NCBI GenBank assembly: GCA_902547755.1
Contig: CACCPA010000001.1
Span: 186,001 to 250,000 of the forward strand
DNA: 64,000 nt
Reading direction: 5' to 3'
Source: Halieaceae bacterium
Lineage (GTDB): Bacteria > Pseudomonadota > Gammaproteobacteria > Pseudomonadales > Halieaceae
Position 1 is the stretch's first letter. Each line of letters begins with the position of its first letter. Shown here in pieces: positions 21,626-30,710 of the stretch. The position numbers were made by a program, and so were the translations under genes. The notes under the pieces are model-generated. The model was not told the origin of the DNA, made no database searches, and was given only the letters and a program-made list of their open reading frames with translations.

Positions 21626-22543
21626 CTAGGGCACCAACTGCTTGATCGTGACAATACCCTCGCGGTCACAGTAGTCCGCTATAGCTGCAATATGCGAGGG
21701 TCCGATTTCGCAACAGCCACCAATGATCTCGGCGCCTAGGTCAATCCAGCTCTTCACAAACGCTAGGTATTCTTCCGGTCCAAGGTCTTTGCGCTGCGAT
21801 AGCCGATCGACCGTGCTCCCCGGTACCAGCGCTTCCACCGATCTAAAGCCATTCGCATACCCACCAAAGCGGACGCCGGATTTTGCCACAATCTTGAGGC
21901 CCTCAGTGACCATTTCTGGGATAGAGCAGTTGATTAATATCGCATCGGGCGCATAGGGCATGATTGCCTCGACCGCCTCTTCGAGTGATTCACCCGACCG
22001 CAGTACCGTGGCGTCACTATCGCTTACGGTGAACGCAACGGCACCCACTACACCCTCGTCGCGGATCGCCTTAGAACCGGCACTAGCCTCGGTAATGTTA
22101 CTCATCGTCTCGAGAAGGAAAGCGTCAACACGAGCCTTTTGTAAGCTAACGAGTTCTCGATACTGTGTGTAAGCACTCTCGAAGCCAGGCGCCACGGTGT
22201 GATCGTAGGACGCATTGAGCGGTGGCAGAGATGCGACAACCGACACCTGGTCTGCACGCGCTGCATCGCTGATGCCTGTATTCGCCACTTGAAGGGCAGT
22301 CTCTAACATAAGCTCTAGCGACTCCTCGGGAGCAAATGTTTCAAGTCTGTGGCGACTCACTGCGTAGGTATTGAGGCAAATGACCTTTGCGCCCGCGAGA
22401 CAAAAATCTCGGTGAATGTCAGACACAAGATGCGGCTCGTCCATCATGACCTTGGTGGACCACAAAGGGTGGGGTGGGGCGCTGCTACGTTTGATCAGTT
22501 CCTGACCAAGCCCCCCGTCCAGCAGCGTAATTTGCTTCATCAT
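21626..22543 (-). CDS. Homocysteine S-methyltransferase family protein
   Basis: A 305-residue protein of the MmuM/BHMT/MetH-N family, which transfers methyl groups to homocysteine. It has the N-terminal LLDGGLGQELIKR, the first zinc Cys in LINCSIPEM, and the C-terminal zinc pair in EIIGGCCEIGPSHIAAI. It probably uses S-methylmethionine or a similar donor. It lies in a leftward group with a hydrolase and a homocysteine-forming enzyme, consistent with methionine metabolism. Confidence 0.88.
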   Translation of the reverse strand: MMKQITLLDGGLGQELIKRSSAPPHPLWSTKVMMDEPHLVSDIHRDFCLAGAKVICLNTYAVSRHRLETFAPEESLELMLETALQVANTGISDAARADQVSVVASLPPLNASYDHTVAPGFESAYTQYRELVSLQKARVDAFLLETMSNITEASAGSKAIRDEGVVGAVAFTVSDSDATVLRSGESLEEAVEAIMPYAPDAILINCSIPEMVTEGLKIVAKSGVRFGGYANGFRSVEALVPGSTVDRLSQRKDLGPEEYLAFVKSWIDLGAEIIGGCCEIGPSHIAAIADYCDREGIVTIKQLVP

Positions 22544-22563
22544 ATCTGTCGCGTCATCGCTTC

Positions 22564-23355
22564 TTAAAGTAGGTGGATTTTAAGTTGATCCAGTACGTAA
22601 TTGGGGTCTTCCACCATGAGCGAGTGACCTGCTCCTGGAATGATATCCATTCGAGTATTCGACAAAGCGTCTTGTAAAGGCTTGGTGGCACGCAGTGGAG
22701 TGAGTCTGTCAGCATCGCCGTGCAGCATAAGTGTTGGGGCCGTTATTTCGGACGCAGCCTCGAGCCCTCGCTGATAGGCATTGCAGGCACGCATGTCACT
22801 ATCCAGCGCGTTCTGTGCTTCATCCTCGTAACGGCGCATGCTATCGCTAACCATCCACATCCCAGGGTTTGGATTACCACCCATGAGATTCTGCTTGCTG
22901 AAGCCGAACGATGTCAGCATCGAATGCGCGGCACCAGGTTTGTTCGCGGTTGCATCGAGAATGGGTTCAGAGACAGGCATCGGTGAAATAGAGCCAATCA
23001 AGACGGCGTGCGTGACGCGATCACCGAGTCTAGACGCGGCTTCGAGGGTTATGAGACTACCCATGCTGTGCCCGACCAGAGCGACGCTATTGAGTCCTAG
23101 TGTGTCGATGAGTTCAATTGTCCAGCTAGCCATCTCCTCGATGCTTTCCAGCACAGGCCCCTCGGACCGACCGTGTCCGGGAAGGTCTAGCGTAATCACA
23201 TTCCAGTCATGACGCGAAAAATGTCGCGCAAACAAGGTCCAGACGCTGTGGTCAAAGCCTGCCCCGTGTATGAAAACAACCGAGGGTTTCGCGGGGTCGA
23301 TAGCTTTGTTGTTAGTGTAGACGTAGGTGCCTTTGCCTGACGCGACGAGCTTCAT
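22564..23355 (-). CDS. Alpha/beta hydrolase
   Basis: A 263-residue alpha/beta-hydrolase. It has the oxyanion motif FIHGAGFDHSVW, nucleophile elbow VGHSMGSLITLEA, acid in LHGDADRLTP and His in GAGHSLMVEDP. The start overlaps the stop of the upstream metY-like gene by one base, so the two are translated together. Homoserine O-acetyltransferase is also an alpha/beta hydrolase, but this short protein lacks its extra features, so I leave the substrate open. Confidence 0.8.
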   Translation of the reverse strand: MKLVASGKGTYVYTNNKAIDPAKPSVVFIHGAGFDHSVWTLFARHFSRHDWNVITLDLPGHGRSEGPVLESIEEMASWTIELIDTLGLNSVALVGHSMGSLITLEAASRLGDRVTHAVLIGSISPMPVSEPILDATANKPGAAHSMLTSFGFSKQNLMGGNPNPGMWMVSDSMRRYEDEAQNALDSDMRACNAYQRGLEAASEITAPTLMLHGDADRLTPLRATKPLQDALSNTRMDIIPGAGHSLMVEDPNYVLDQLKIHLL

Positions 23356-24665
23356 TAACTCCGTCCTCCGGCGACCTTCTCAGCGGCACGCAGTCCGGCC
23401 TTGAGGTCGGTAATCAGGTCCTTGGGATCCTCGAGTCCAACAGACAACCGAATAGTCCCCTCACCAATGCCTGCTGCTGCGAGCGCAGCCTCATCCATGC
23501 GGAAATGGGTGGTGCTCGCTGGATGAATCACCAAAGACTTGGCATCACCCACGTTCGCGAGGTGCGAAAACAGACTAAGACCGTTAACGAACGCAATGCC
23601 TGCATCCCGGCCGCCCTTGATCTCGAAAGTAAATACCGCGCTGGTGCCTTTTGGATACAACTCGCTAGCAAGCGCGTGATCGGGGTGACCTGAAAGGTCT
23701 GGATGTGCCACGCCCGCCACAGCGTCATGAGCGTTGAGGAAGTCGACCACTGCGCGCGTATTAGACACGTGTTTTTCCATACGGACGCCCAGTGTTTCCA
23801 TGCCCTGCAGTATGTAGAACGCACTTGTGGGGCTCTGACATGCGCCAAAATCTCTCAGTCCCTCTTTACGCGCACGAGAAATGAAGGCGGCTGGACCAAA
23901 CTCTTCGGTGAATACGAGGTTGTGAAAGCCCTTGTAGGGCTCCGACAGCTGAGGGAATTTACCTGAGCCCTCCCAGTCAAAACGTCCGCCATCGACCAAG
24001 AGACCGCCAATCACAATCCCATGCCCACTCAAGAACTTTGTCGCCGAATGCATAACAAGATCGGCGCCCAGCTCGAAGGGGCGCACGAGATAGGGGGTGG
24101 TAAATGTGGAATCAACCAGCAGCGGGATGCCATTGTCGTGCGCAATTTTAGACACCACAGGGATATTGAGAACATCGAGTCCGGGATTGCCGACGGTCTC
24201 GCCAAAAATCAGTCGGGTTTCTGGCCGAATGGCTGTGCGGATCGCGTCCTCATCTCGTGCATCCACGAAGGTGGTCGTAATGCCAAAGCGAGGCAGTGTG
24301 TAGGCAAGCAGGTTGTGACTGCCGCCGTATAATGCGCTTGAGGCTACGATGTGCGAACCAGCATCCATGATCGTCATGATGGCCAGTTGCAGCGCGGCTT
24401 GACCGCTCGCCGTAGCGATGGCGCCGACACCCCCTTCGAGAGCAGCAATTCGCTCTTCTAAAACAGCGGTTGTGGGATTGCTAAGTCTAGAATAGACGTG
24501 GCCGGGCCGTTCCATATTGAAGAGCGCCGCAGCGTAGTCCGAGTCGGGAAAACAATAGGACGCCGTTTGATAAATGGGCGTTGCCCGAGCACCTGTTGCC
24601 GGATCAGGTTTTCCACCTGCGTGTAACGCCAATGTGTCCAGCTCGGCTGGAGAGTAATCAGTCAT
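23355..24665 (-). CDS. O-acetylhomoserine aminocarboxypropyltransferase (MetY-type)
   Basis: PLP enzyme of the Cys/Met metabolism family; from O-acetylhomoserine and sulfide it would form homocysteine. At 436 residues it has DTLALHAGGKPDPATGAR and TPIYQTASYCF at the N-terminus (MetY/OAH sulfhydrylase type), ASGQAALQLAI, and the PLP Lys in MHSATKFLSGHG. ATG at 24665 starts the conserved MTDYSPAELDTLALH; an upstream ATG adds a non-conserved stretch. It lies upstream of the homocysteine methyltransferase in the same direction. Confidence 0.88.
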   Translation of the reverse strand: MTDYSPAELDTLALHAGGKPDPATGARATPIYQTASYCFPDSDYAAALFNMERPGHVYSRLSNPTTAVLEERIAALEGGVGAIATASGQAALQLAIMTIMDAGSHIVASSALYGGSHNLLAYTLPRFGITTTFVDARDEDAIRTAIRPETRLIFGETVGNPGLDVLNIPVVSKIAHDNGIPLLVDSTFTTPYLVRPFELGADLVMHSATKFLSGHGIVIGGLLVDGGRFDWEGSGKFPQLSEPYKGFHNLVFTEEFGPAAFISRARKEGLRDFGACQSPTSAFYILQGMETLGVRMEKHVSNTRAVVDFLNAHDAVAGVAHPDLSGHPDHALASELYPKGTSAVFTFEIKGGRDAGIAFVNGLSLFSHLANVGDAKSLVIHPASTTHFRMDEAALAAAGIGEGTIRLSVGLEDPKDLITDLKAGLRAAEKVAGGRS

Positions 24666-24745
24666 ACTTTCTGCTCGTTGTCGCGCCATAGGGGCCACCA
24701 AGCGCAATATTGTACGCGCTTCCGCTTGAGCATGAAGAAAAAAAT

Positions 24746-24821
24746 TGGAGCGGGAAACGAGGTTCGAACTCGCGACCTCAACCTTGGCAAGGTTGCGCTC
24801 TACCAGCTGAGCTATTCCCGC
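24746..24821 (-). tRNA. tRNA-Gly (GCC)
   Basis: 76 nt including the encoded CCA. Acceptor GCGGGAA pairs with TTCCCGC, the anticodon loop is TTGCCAA (GCC), and the T-arm contains GTTCGAAC. It lies 6 bp from tRNA-Glu on the same strand. Confidence 0.97.
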
Positions 24822-24827
24822 ATAAAA

Positions 24828-24903
24828 TGGCGTCCCCTAGGGGGTTCGAACCCCTGTTCCCGCCGTGAAAGGGCGGTGTCCTAGGCCTCTAGACGAAGGG
24901 GAC
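24828..24903 (-). tRNA. tRNA-Glu (TTC)
   Basis: 76 nt including CCA. Acceptor GTCCCCT pairs with AGGGGAC, the anticodon loop is CTTTCAC (TTC), and the T-loop is GGTTCGAACCC. Probably transcribed together with tRNA-Gly. Confidence 0.97.
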
Positions 24904-25044
24904 GGAACGTGTTGCACGTGCTGTACTTCGCAAGGTGGCGCATAGTAGTAATCCTGCTCATCGGCGTCAAGGGTTCTATCAAAGGTTTCGAAAAACCCGC
25001 GCGATTTAGTTAAACTCCGCGCCTCGATATGTTGTGGAGCCCAC

Positions 25045-25962
25045 ATGCCGGCCGCTTTAGAAATTTCCAGTCTTCAAAAAACCTACGCCAATGGATTTGA
25101 GGCACTCAAAGGGATCGACCTCAAGGTCGAGGAGGGTGACTTCTATGCGCTTCTAGGGCCCAATGGTGCCGGCAAATCAACGACCATCGGTATAGTCAGT
25201 TCATTGGTCTCTAAGTCAGGTGGGAAAGTGCGTATCTGCGGGATCGATATCGACGAGGACTTTTCACTCGCGAAGAAGCAAATAGGTATCGTTCCTCAGG
25301 AGTTTAATTTCAACGTATTCGAGAACGTTGAAGATGTCTTGATCCATCAGGCGGGCTACTACGGGATACCGATTGGCCTCGCTCGAGAGCGAGCAGTGTA
25401 TTACCTCGAGAAGTTAGGCATTGCTGATAAACAGCATGTCCAAATGCGAATGTTATCGGGAGGTATGAAGCGCCGACTGATGATTGCTCGCGCACTCATC
25501 CACGAGCCACGTGTGCTGATATTGGATGAGCCGACTGCGGGCGTTGATATCGAGATGCGTCGGAGTATGTACGAGTTCCTTCGCGAGACGAATGAGCAGG
25601 GGCGCACCATTATTTTGACGACGCATTACCTCGAAGAGGCAGAAATGCTCTGTCGTAACGTGGCCATCATCAATCACGGGAACATTGTTACGCAGGGCTC
25701 CATCAAGGATCTCCTGCGAGGCTTGAATAGCGAGACATTCCTGCTCGATACACAGGACGCGTTGCCACCCCGCATCGAGGTGCCTGGATACGCGCTGAGG
25801 CAAGTGGAGCCGCAATGTTTAGAAGTTGATTTGGCGAAAGGTCAGGAGTTAGCACCGATTTTTACCGCTTTGAGTGGGGCGGGCGTCACAGTAGTCAGCA
25901 TGCGCAACAAGGAAAACCGTCTCGAACGGATGTTCGTTAACGTTTTGGAGGGCGCATCATGA
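25045..25962 (+). CDS. ABC transporter ATP-binding protein (YadG-like)
   Basis: Nucleotide-binding subunit of an ABC-2 type exporter, 305 residues. Walker A is LLGPNGAGKSTTIGIV, the ABC signature LSGGMKRRLMIARAL, Walker B VLILDEPTAGVD and the switch His is in TTHYLEEAE. The C-terminal extension (about 230-305) is typical of the YadG/CcmA type. The downstream permease overlaps by 4 bp, forming a two-gene exporter. The substrate is unknown. Confidence 0.92.
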   Translation: MPAALEISSLQKTYANGFEALKGIDLKVEEGDFYALLGPNGAGKSTTIGIVSSLVSKSGGKVRICGIDIDEDFSLAKKQIGIVPQEFNFNVFENVEDVLIHQAGYYGIPIGLARERAVYYLEKLGIADKQHVQMRMLSGGMKRRLMIARALIHEPRVLILDEPTAGVDIEMRRSMYEFLRETNEQGRTIILTTHYLEEAEMLCRNVAIINHGNIVTQGSIKDLLRGLNSETFLLDTQDALPPRIEVPGYALRQVEPQCLEVDLAKGQELAPIFTALSGAGVTVVSMRNKENRLERMFVNVLEGAS

Positions 25963-26732
25963 GTGCTTACGAGCAATGGATCGCCTTTTTGACCATCATG
26001 CGTAAAGAGGTTCGACGTTATTTGCGCATTTGGACTCAGACACTCTTGCCATCGGCTATCACGATGTCGCTGTATTTTGTGATCTTTGGAACGCTGATTG
26101 GCAAGCGGATCGGCACCATGGGTGGCGTCAGTTATGTGGAATTCGTGGTGCCAGGCCTCATCATGATGGCCATCATCACGAATACCTACGCCAACGTCGT
26201 TGGTTCGTTTTTTGGCGCGAAGTTCAACAATAGTATTGAAGAGTTATTGGTCTCACCCACACCCAATTACGTAATCGTCTTGGGGTATGTAGCGGGGGGT
26301 GTCTCACGCGGGATCCTCGTGTCGATCATTGTGACGTCGGTAGCACTCTTCTTTACCAAGCTCGATATCTATAACTGGTTTGTTGTCATTGGCGTGGTGG
26401 CGCTAACATCGGTTGCGTTTTCCTTGTGTGGGCTGATTAACGCTGTATTTGCCAACACCTTCGACGACGTCAACATCGTACCCACCTTCGTGTTGACCCC
26501 ACTGACTTACCTGGGGGGGGTTTTTTACTCGCTCGATCTGCTCCCCGATTTTTGGGCAGGTGTATCTCAGATCAATCCGCTAGTCTATGTGGTGAATGCT
26601 TTCAGATACGGCGTTCTTGGCGTGAGTGATGTGGATATCACGGTGTCCTTTACGATGCTTATTGGTCTGACAGTCGTTGCGTTCGCCTATGCGATGCATT
26701 TGTTGAGCACCGGCACGCGTCTGCGAACCTGA
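25959..26732 (+). CDS. ABC-2 type transporter permease (YadH-like)
   Basis: A 257-residue integral membrane protein with about six helices, a basic N-terminus (MRKEVRRYLRIWTQTLLPSAI) and the ABC-2 motif QINPLVYVVNAFRYG. It pairs with the ATPase just upstream (ATGA overlap). The coding sequence contains a G8T6 homopolymer (26513-26526) encoding Leu-Gly-Gly-Val-Phe, a possible slippage site. Function: export of an unidentified substrate. Confidence 0.9.
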   Translation: MSAYEQWIAFLTIMRKEVRRYLRIWTQTLLPSAITMSLYFVIFGTLIGKRIGTMGGVSYVEFVVPGLIMMAIITNTYANVVGSFFGAKFNNSIEELLVSPTPNYVIVLGYVAGGVSRGILVSIIVTSVALFFTKLDIYNWFVVIGVVALTSVAFSLCGLINAVFANTFDDVNIVPTFVLTPLTYLGGVFYSLDLLPDFWAGVSQINPLVYVVNAFRYGVLGVSDVDITVSFTMLIGLTVVAFAYAMHLLSTGTRLRT

Positions 26733-26735
26733 GTT

Positions 26736-27488
26736 ATGGCGGGTGTTCTTGGACAAACCGTTGCCGCGCCCAACGACTACGCGCCTCACGTTCTGGAGCG
26801 CATCGATCGTCAAGTGGGCCGTGACGGCATCAAAGATCCGTCTGAGAATGTCAGCAGTGGATATGACGTTTGGCATTGTTATGAGTTGAGCTGGGTGCTG
26901 CCAGACGACACGGTGACCTTCACCACTGGAGCTCTGATTATTCCGGCGGAAAGCCCCTTCACCGTTGAATCAAAGTCCCTCAAGCTTTATCTCAACTCGC
27001 TTAACGTGCACATCTTCCGCGACGACGAAGGGGCCATCGCGTGTATCGAGAAGGACTTATCGGAGCTCACTCAATCGCAGGTGAGGCTAGTACGGGTTGA
27101 TCCCGGTGATTTACAGGCTATGTCTTCTAAACTGGATGATGATGCTGTTCGGGTAGGGGACTTGGAGGGGACAGTTGCCTTTCGCAGCACGGGATTTCGA
27201 TCACTGTGTCCGGTTACGGGGCAACCTGACTGGGCGAGTCTGTGCATTGAAGTTTCTACTTCTCACTATGATGAGTCGTCGATCATCGAGGCTATAGAGT
27301 CGCTACGAAACCACCAGGGGTTTCATGAGCAATGCGTTGAGGACTTGTATTCTCGTATTGAAAACGCACTGAATCCTTCAGAACTTCATGTGGTTGGCTT
27401 TTTTCAGCGCCGAGGCGGTATCGATATCACACCTTGGCGCTCTTCTGATCAGTCGACCCCCCGAATTAGTCGGCTCTTTGAGCAGTAA
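26736..27488 (+). CDS. queF: NADPH-dependent 7-cyano-7-deazaguanine reductase
   Basis: Reduces preQ0 to preQ1 in queuosine synthesis. At 250 residues it is the two-domain (YqfC-like, type II) form. VESKSLKLYLNSLN is the QueF signature, SLCPVTGQPDWASL contains the catalytic Cys and Asp, and FHEQCVEDLY and FQRRGGIDITPWRS complete the C-terminal fold. It is somewhat shorter than the E. coli enzyme, with the shortening in the N-terminal half. It begins 3 bp after the permease stop. Confidence 0.93.
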   Translation: MAGVLGQTVAAPNDYAPHVLERIDRQVGRDGIKDPSENVSSGYDVWHCYELSWVLPDDTVTFTTGALIIPAESPFTVESKSLKLYLNSLNVHIFRDDEGAIACIEKDLSELTQSQVRLVRVDPGDLQAMSSKLDDDAVRVGDLEGTVAFRSTGFRSLCPVTGQPDWASLCIEVSTSHYDESSIIEAIESLRNHQGFHEQCVEDLYSRIENALNPSELHVVGFFQRRGGIDITPWRSSDQSTPRISRLFEQ

Positions 27489-27565
27489 CAGAGCCCGCCA
27501 ACTAATATCAGTGATTCCTAAAAAGCGTTATTCTTAGTCCACAAGAACAAGGGCAGGGTAGCGTA

Positions 27566-29473
27566 ATGGCACAGTGGGATCTTCTGGTAACAGGGGCTAA
27601 GGTTTTTGATGGTGAGGGCACACCGGGTCGCATCGAGGATGTGGCTATAAAGGATGGTGTGGTTGCGGCCAGGGGGCGCGATTTACCTCGCGAAGCCGCG
27701 GCGCAGTCCGTTGATGCCAAGGGTCAATGGTTGTTACCGGGCATGCTGGATATCCATACCCATCTGGATCTCGAGGTCGAGGTGGCACCGGCGCTGGAGG
27801 AGGTTGTGCGGCACGGAACGACCACGGTGCTGGTCGGTAACTGCAGTCTCGGTACCTGCTTTGGCTCGCAGGAGACAGAGGGTCAGGAACCTATCGTTGA
27901 CTGCTTCACTCGTGTTGAGAATATTCCCAAAAAGGTCCTGAGAAAGTGCGCCGAGGCCATGACCTGGGATAATCCCGAGGATTACCTCAAGCATTTTGAG
28001 AATTTGAATCTCGGCCCCAATATCGCTGCCTTTGTGCCGCACTCCATGTTGCGTATCGAAGTGATGGGGCTGGACGCAAGCATTAGCCGGGCGCCCACTG
28101 AGCTTGAACTGCAGAAAATGGAGCAGATTCTAGAAGGCGCCATGGAGTTGGGTTATCTGGGATTGAGCACTGACGGCTTACCCTTCCATTACTTGTCTAA
28201 CGATCCACACACGGACAAGCGGATCCCCACGCAATTTGCGTCATTCAAGGAGCTGCGTCGACTGCTCAGCGTTGTTAGAAAACACGATCGCGTTTGGCAA
28301 ACCACGCCCATCATTGAAAATAGGCTCAAAGCGTTGTTCTACTTCACGCTGACCAGTGGCCGCTTATTTGGAAAGCCACTCAAAACCTCTGCACTGTCAG
28401 CGATGGAAATGACCGCGGCGCCGAACTCATCAAAGCTGTTTCTCGGCGTTGCAAAGCTACTCAACAGCAAACTGCTGGATGGAAGACTGCATTTCCAAGC
28501 GTTAGGCACGAATTTCAGGGTATGGTCGGATGGTATTGTTAGCCCCCTTTTTGAGGAGCTGTCTTCAACGGCTGAACTGATTGCCCTTGAGTACGACGAT
28601 TACGAGGGTAGGCAGCGATTGATGCATGATCCTGAGTGGGTTGAACGATTCCGCAAAGAATGGCGCCATGGTCGTACGGGCGATGACTTTGCTAGCTGGA
28701 AAGCAAAACGAGGCCTGCCTGACAGTCTGGTTATCCGAGAGCCTGAGAAGCTCATTTTTGACGGCGCGCCTTGCCCAGAGTGGGACGGAGAGAGCTTCGC
28801 TGACGTCATGGCTCGTGCCCAAAAGTTCCAAGCCGGTGATAGTTCTGTCGCACGGTCCGATTCTGAGCGTGAAGCATTCGAGAAGATTGAACTTCCGCTG
28901 GCCGACGATGCCGACTTTGCGCTTCACATGTTGCGCAGCTACGACAAGAACTTCCGGTTCTACGCCGATGTGGCCAACGCAGAAAATCGATCGACCCTTG
29001 AGTTTTTGCTCCACGAAAATACCTTGCCCGGGTTCAATGATTCAGGCGCGCATATTACGAACATGGCATTTTTCGATAGCAATTTAATGTCGCTGAAGCT
29101 CGCGAAGGAGCAGGGCGAGGATGTCGTGGCCAAGGTTGTTAAACGCTTGACCAAGGACCCGGCCGACACGTTTGGGCTAGATGCCGGTAGTTTGGCGATT
29201 GGTGCTCGTGCCGACATGGTGCTCATCAACCCCGAGGCTTTGGATGGGTGGGAGCCCGATCAAACGCGAGAGCTTGTTTATCGAGAGATCTTCGAACACG
29301 AACAAATGGTAAACCGACCTGTAGGTATCGTGGACAGCGTTTACATCTCCGGCGAGTTGGCTTGGGATGGTGAGTCGGGCGCGGGCGAATCCCTCGGTGC
29401 TAAACCACTGGGGCAGTACCTTTTGAGCGGAGAGTCTGTACGAATGTCAGTTCCAGCCTCTGAAGCGGCTTAA
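27566..29473 (+). CDS. N-acyl-D-amino-acid deacylase-type amidohydrolase
   Basis: A 635-residue metal-dependent amidohydrolase. The N-terminal beta-sandwich (LVTGAKVFDGEGTPGRIEDV) leads into the metal motif LDIHTHLDLEV. NDSGAHITNMAFFDS and the C-terminal beta-sandwich with GARADMVLINPEAL are typical of the D-aminoacylase branch. It is longer than classical D-aminoacylases (about 480-500), like the amidohydrolase_3 proteins common in marine bacteria. The substrate is unknown. Confidence 0.85.
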   Translation: MAQWDLLVTGAKVFDGEGTPGRIEDVAIKDGVVAARGRDLPREAAAQSVDAKGQWLLPGMLDIHTHLDLEVEVAPALEEVVRHGTTTVLVGNCSLGTCFGSQETEGQEPIVDCFTRVENIPKKVLRKCAEAMTWDNPEDYLKHFENLNLGPNIAAFVPHSMLRIEVMGLDASISRAPTELELQKMEQILEGAMELGYLGLSTDGLPFHYLSNDPHTDKRIPTQFASFKELRRLLSVVRKHDRVWQTTPIIENRLKALFYFTLTSGRLFGKPLKTSALSAMEMTAAPNSSKLFLGVAKLLNSKLLDGRLHFQALGTNFRVWSDGIVSPLFEELSSTAELIALEYDDYEGRQRLMHDPEWVERFRKEWRHGRTGDDFASWKAKRGLPDSLVIREPEKLIFDGAPCPEWDGESFADVMARAQKFQAGDSSVARSDSEREAFEKIELPLADDADFALHMLRSYDKNFRFYADVANAENRSTLEFLLHENTLPGFNDSGAHITNMAFFDSNLMSLKLAKEQGEDVVAKVVKRLTKDPADTFGLDAGSLAIGARADMVLINPEALDGWEPDQTRELVYREIFEHEQMVNRPVGIVDSVYISGELAWDGESGAGESLGAKPLGQYLLSGESVRMSVPASEAA

Positions 29474-29547
29474 TAGACTGATGCCTTCTTGTCAGCAACA
29501 TAAGGGCACTTTCCATGGTTTAGCGATGTGCTAGACTCCCGCGCCAC

Positions 29548-29635
29548 GGAGAAGTGGCCGAGTGGTCGAAGGCGCACGCCTGGAAAGTGTGTATACGGCA
29601 ACGTATCGAGGGTTCGAATCCCTCCTTCTCCGCCA
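29548..29635 (+). tRNA. tRNA-Ser (GGA)
   Basis: 88 nt including CCA. Acceptor GGAGAAG pairs with CTTCTCC, there is a long variable arm (GTGTATACGGCAACGTATC), the anticodon loop is CTGGAAA (GGA) and the T-loop is GGTTCGAATCC. Its 3' end is repeated at 29800-29818. Confidence 0.97.
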
Positions 29636-29799
29636 TCAAATCAAAAGCGCCTTCTTTGTGGAGGCGTTTTTGATTTGGACGCTGAAGAAAATGGATGAGA
29701 ACCGTAGGTTCGACCAAATGCGACGCAAGGAGCATTTGGCACCGAGTCGCGTAAGCGGCGAAGCCCGAAGGGTCAAAACAGCCTGAGGCTGTTTTAGGT

Positions 29800-29818
29800 A
29801 ATCCCCCCTTCTCCGCCA
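29800..29818 (+). repeat. Duplicate of tRNA-Ser 3' end (att-like scar)
   Basis: The 19 bp at 29800-29818 match the tRNA-Ser 3' end at 29617-29635 with one mismatch, including the CCA. The 164 bp between them contain no convincing gene. Duplicated tRNA ends are the usual product of integrase-mediated insertion, so this may be the scar of a lost or decayed element. Confidence 0.6.
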
Positions 29819-29824
29819 AAACCC

Positions 29825-29850
29825 AAAAAGGGCCCTAACGGGCCCTTTTT
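29825..29850. terminator. Bidirectional rho-independent terminator
   Basis: AAAAAGGGCCC, loop TAAC, GGGCCCTTTTT. The perfect 11-bp inverted repeat can end tRNA-Ser transcripts and also leftward transcripts from the small membrane protein gene. Confidence 0.88.
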
Positions 29851-29962
29851 GCTCACTAGCAATAATGCAGCGTTAGCTCATGACGATGATTTGGTTGCAT
29901 GTTGGAAGTATTAAGCAATCAAGATAGCTCTCGTCGTTTCAATCAATGCGAACAACGATTTC

Positions 29963-30355
29963 TCACTCCGATGGTTTTTTCCATACCCCAATGAGTTGGA
30001 AGGCGATAATAGAAAAGACGAATAGACCGTTTACTATCGTCGGTAGCGTAGGATCAAAATCGACGATCTCTTGCGATATGGGTGAAATCCCACGAGTCTT
30101 CGAGAGTGCAGAAAATACCCATGAAAAATCGTTGATCATGGCGAGACTGGCAGACAGCCCCGTGTACATGAAAAACGCGACACAGAGGCAGTATGTTGTG
30201 GCAAGCAACTTAATGATTACGGTCGTATCGCCACGTTGAGATATTCGGCTTGCTATTCGAAAGCCAAGCCACACGGCGAGAATGTTACCGAGAAAATACA
30301 GTGCGTTATTGTTGGTGTAAGCCGCCATCAGCGTCCAGGCATCTTGCTCGGTCAT
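29963..30355 (-). CDS. Small membrane protein, paralogue of 49861-50253
   Basis: 130 residues starting at MTEQDAWTLMAAY, chosen because it aligns exactly with the start of its paralogue; an ATG ten codons upstream is possible. Four hydrophobic segments (about 5-32, 45-70, 72-85, 106-125) suggest four membrane helices. NNALYFLGNILAVWLGFR, YCLCVAFFMY and the FQLIGVWKK tail are shared with the island gene. I recognise no family. It sits next to tRNA-Ser with the duplicated tRNA end in between, mirroring the paralogue next to tRNA-Cys. Confidence 0.75.
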   Translation of the reverse strand: MTEQDAWTLMAAYTNNNALYFLGNILAVWLGFRIASRISQRGDTTVIIKLLATTYCLCVAFFMYTGLSASLAMINDFSWVFSALSKTRGISPISQEIVDFDPTLPTIVNGLFVFSIIAFQLIGVWKKPSE

Positions 30356-30488
30356 ATCTACGCTCTCGCTATTGTTAATTTCCACACGAACCTAGCACAG
30401 GTTAAGGGGCTCCCATAGCGAGATGTAGGCAGTGTTGTGAGCGATGTGTGCGCGAGTACAAAAAGGCTGAAACTACTATTTATCAGGC

Positions 30489-30704
30489 AAAAAAAAACAG
30501 AGCGAATGCTCTGCTTTTATTCGAGTTCCTCAGGCGTCTGAAGTGGGACTCTCCTTCAGCTCCTCGGACGCTATCCCTCCGCCCTCGGTGGGCAACAAAG
30601 CGCTTTCTATGCCGGCCCTCTGTCACGCTTTCTACCTGAGTACTCTTCTGTCGGCTTCCCTCTCGCTCCCGTCTGCAGTTGGTCACTCGTCAGTCGCCGC
30701 CAGC
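30489..30704 (-). ncRNA. Candidate regulatory small RNA (GGA-rich, CsrA-sponge-like)
   Basis: About 216 nt bounded by a good promoter at 30711-30739 and a strong terminator (CAGAGC, loop ATTC, GCTCTG, nine U) at 30489-30513. No start-codon ORF with a binding site is apparent. The RNA is purine-rich and has about eight GGA triplets (for example GAGGGAAGC, GGCGGAGGGA, CCGAGGAGC, GAAGGAGAG, TGAGGAAC). A nested hairpin, GCGTC...CTGAAG...CTTCAGACGC, displays GGA motifs. Repeated GGA in loops is the mark of CsrB/RsmZ-type RNAs that titrate CsrA. It does not look like 6S RNA or RNase P RNA. The family assignment is inference. Confidence 0.55.
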
Positions 30705-30710
30705 AATTCC

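Noticed and set aside
29520-29819. Frames across and beside tRNA-Ser on both strands
   Set aside because: They run through the tRNA gene and the duplicated tRNA end. Similar short proteins are a known annotation artefact around tRNA genes.
30489-30704. 6S RNA or RNase P RNA
   Set aside because: Lacks the long closing helix with central bubble of 6S and the conserved RNase P core (such as GAGGAAAGTCCGGGC).
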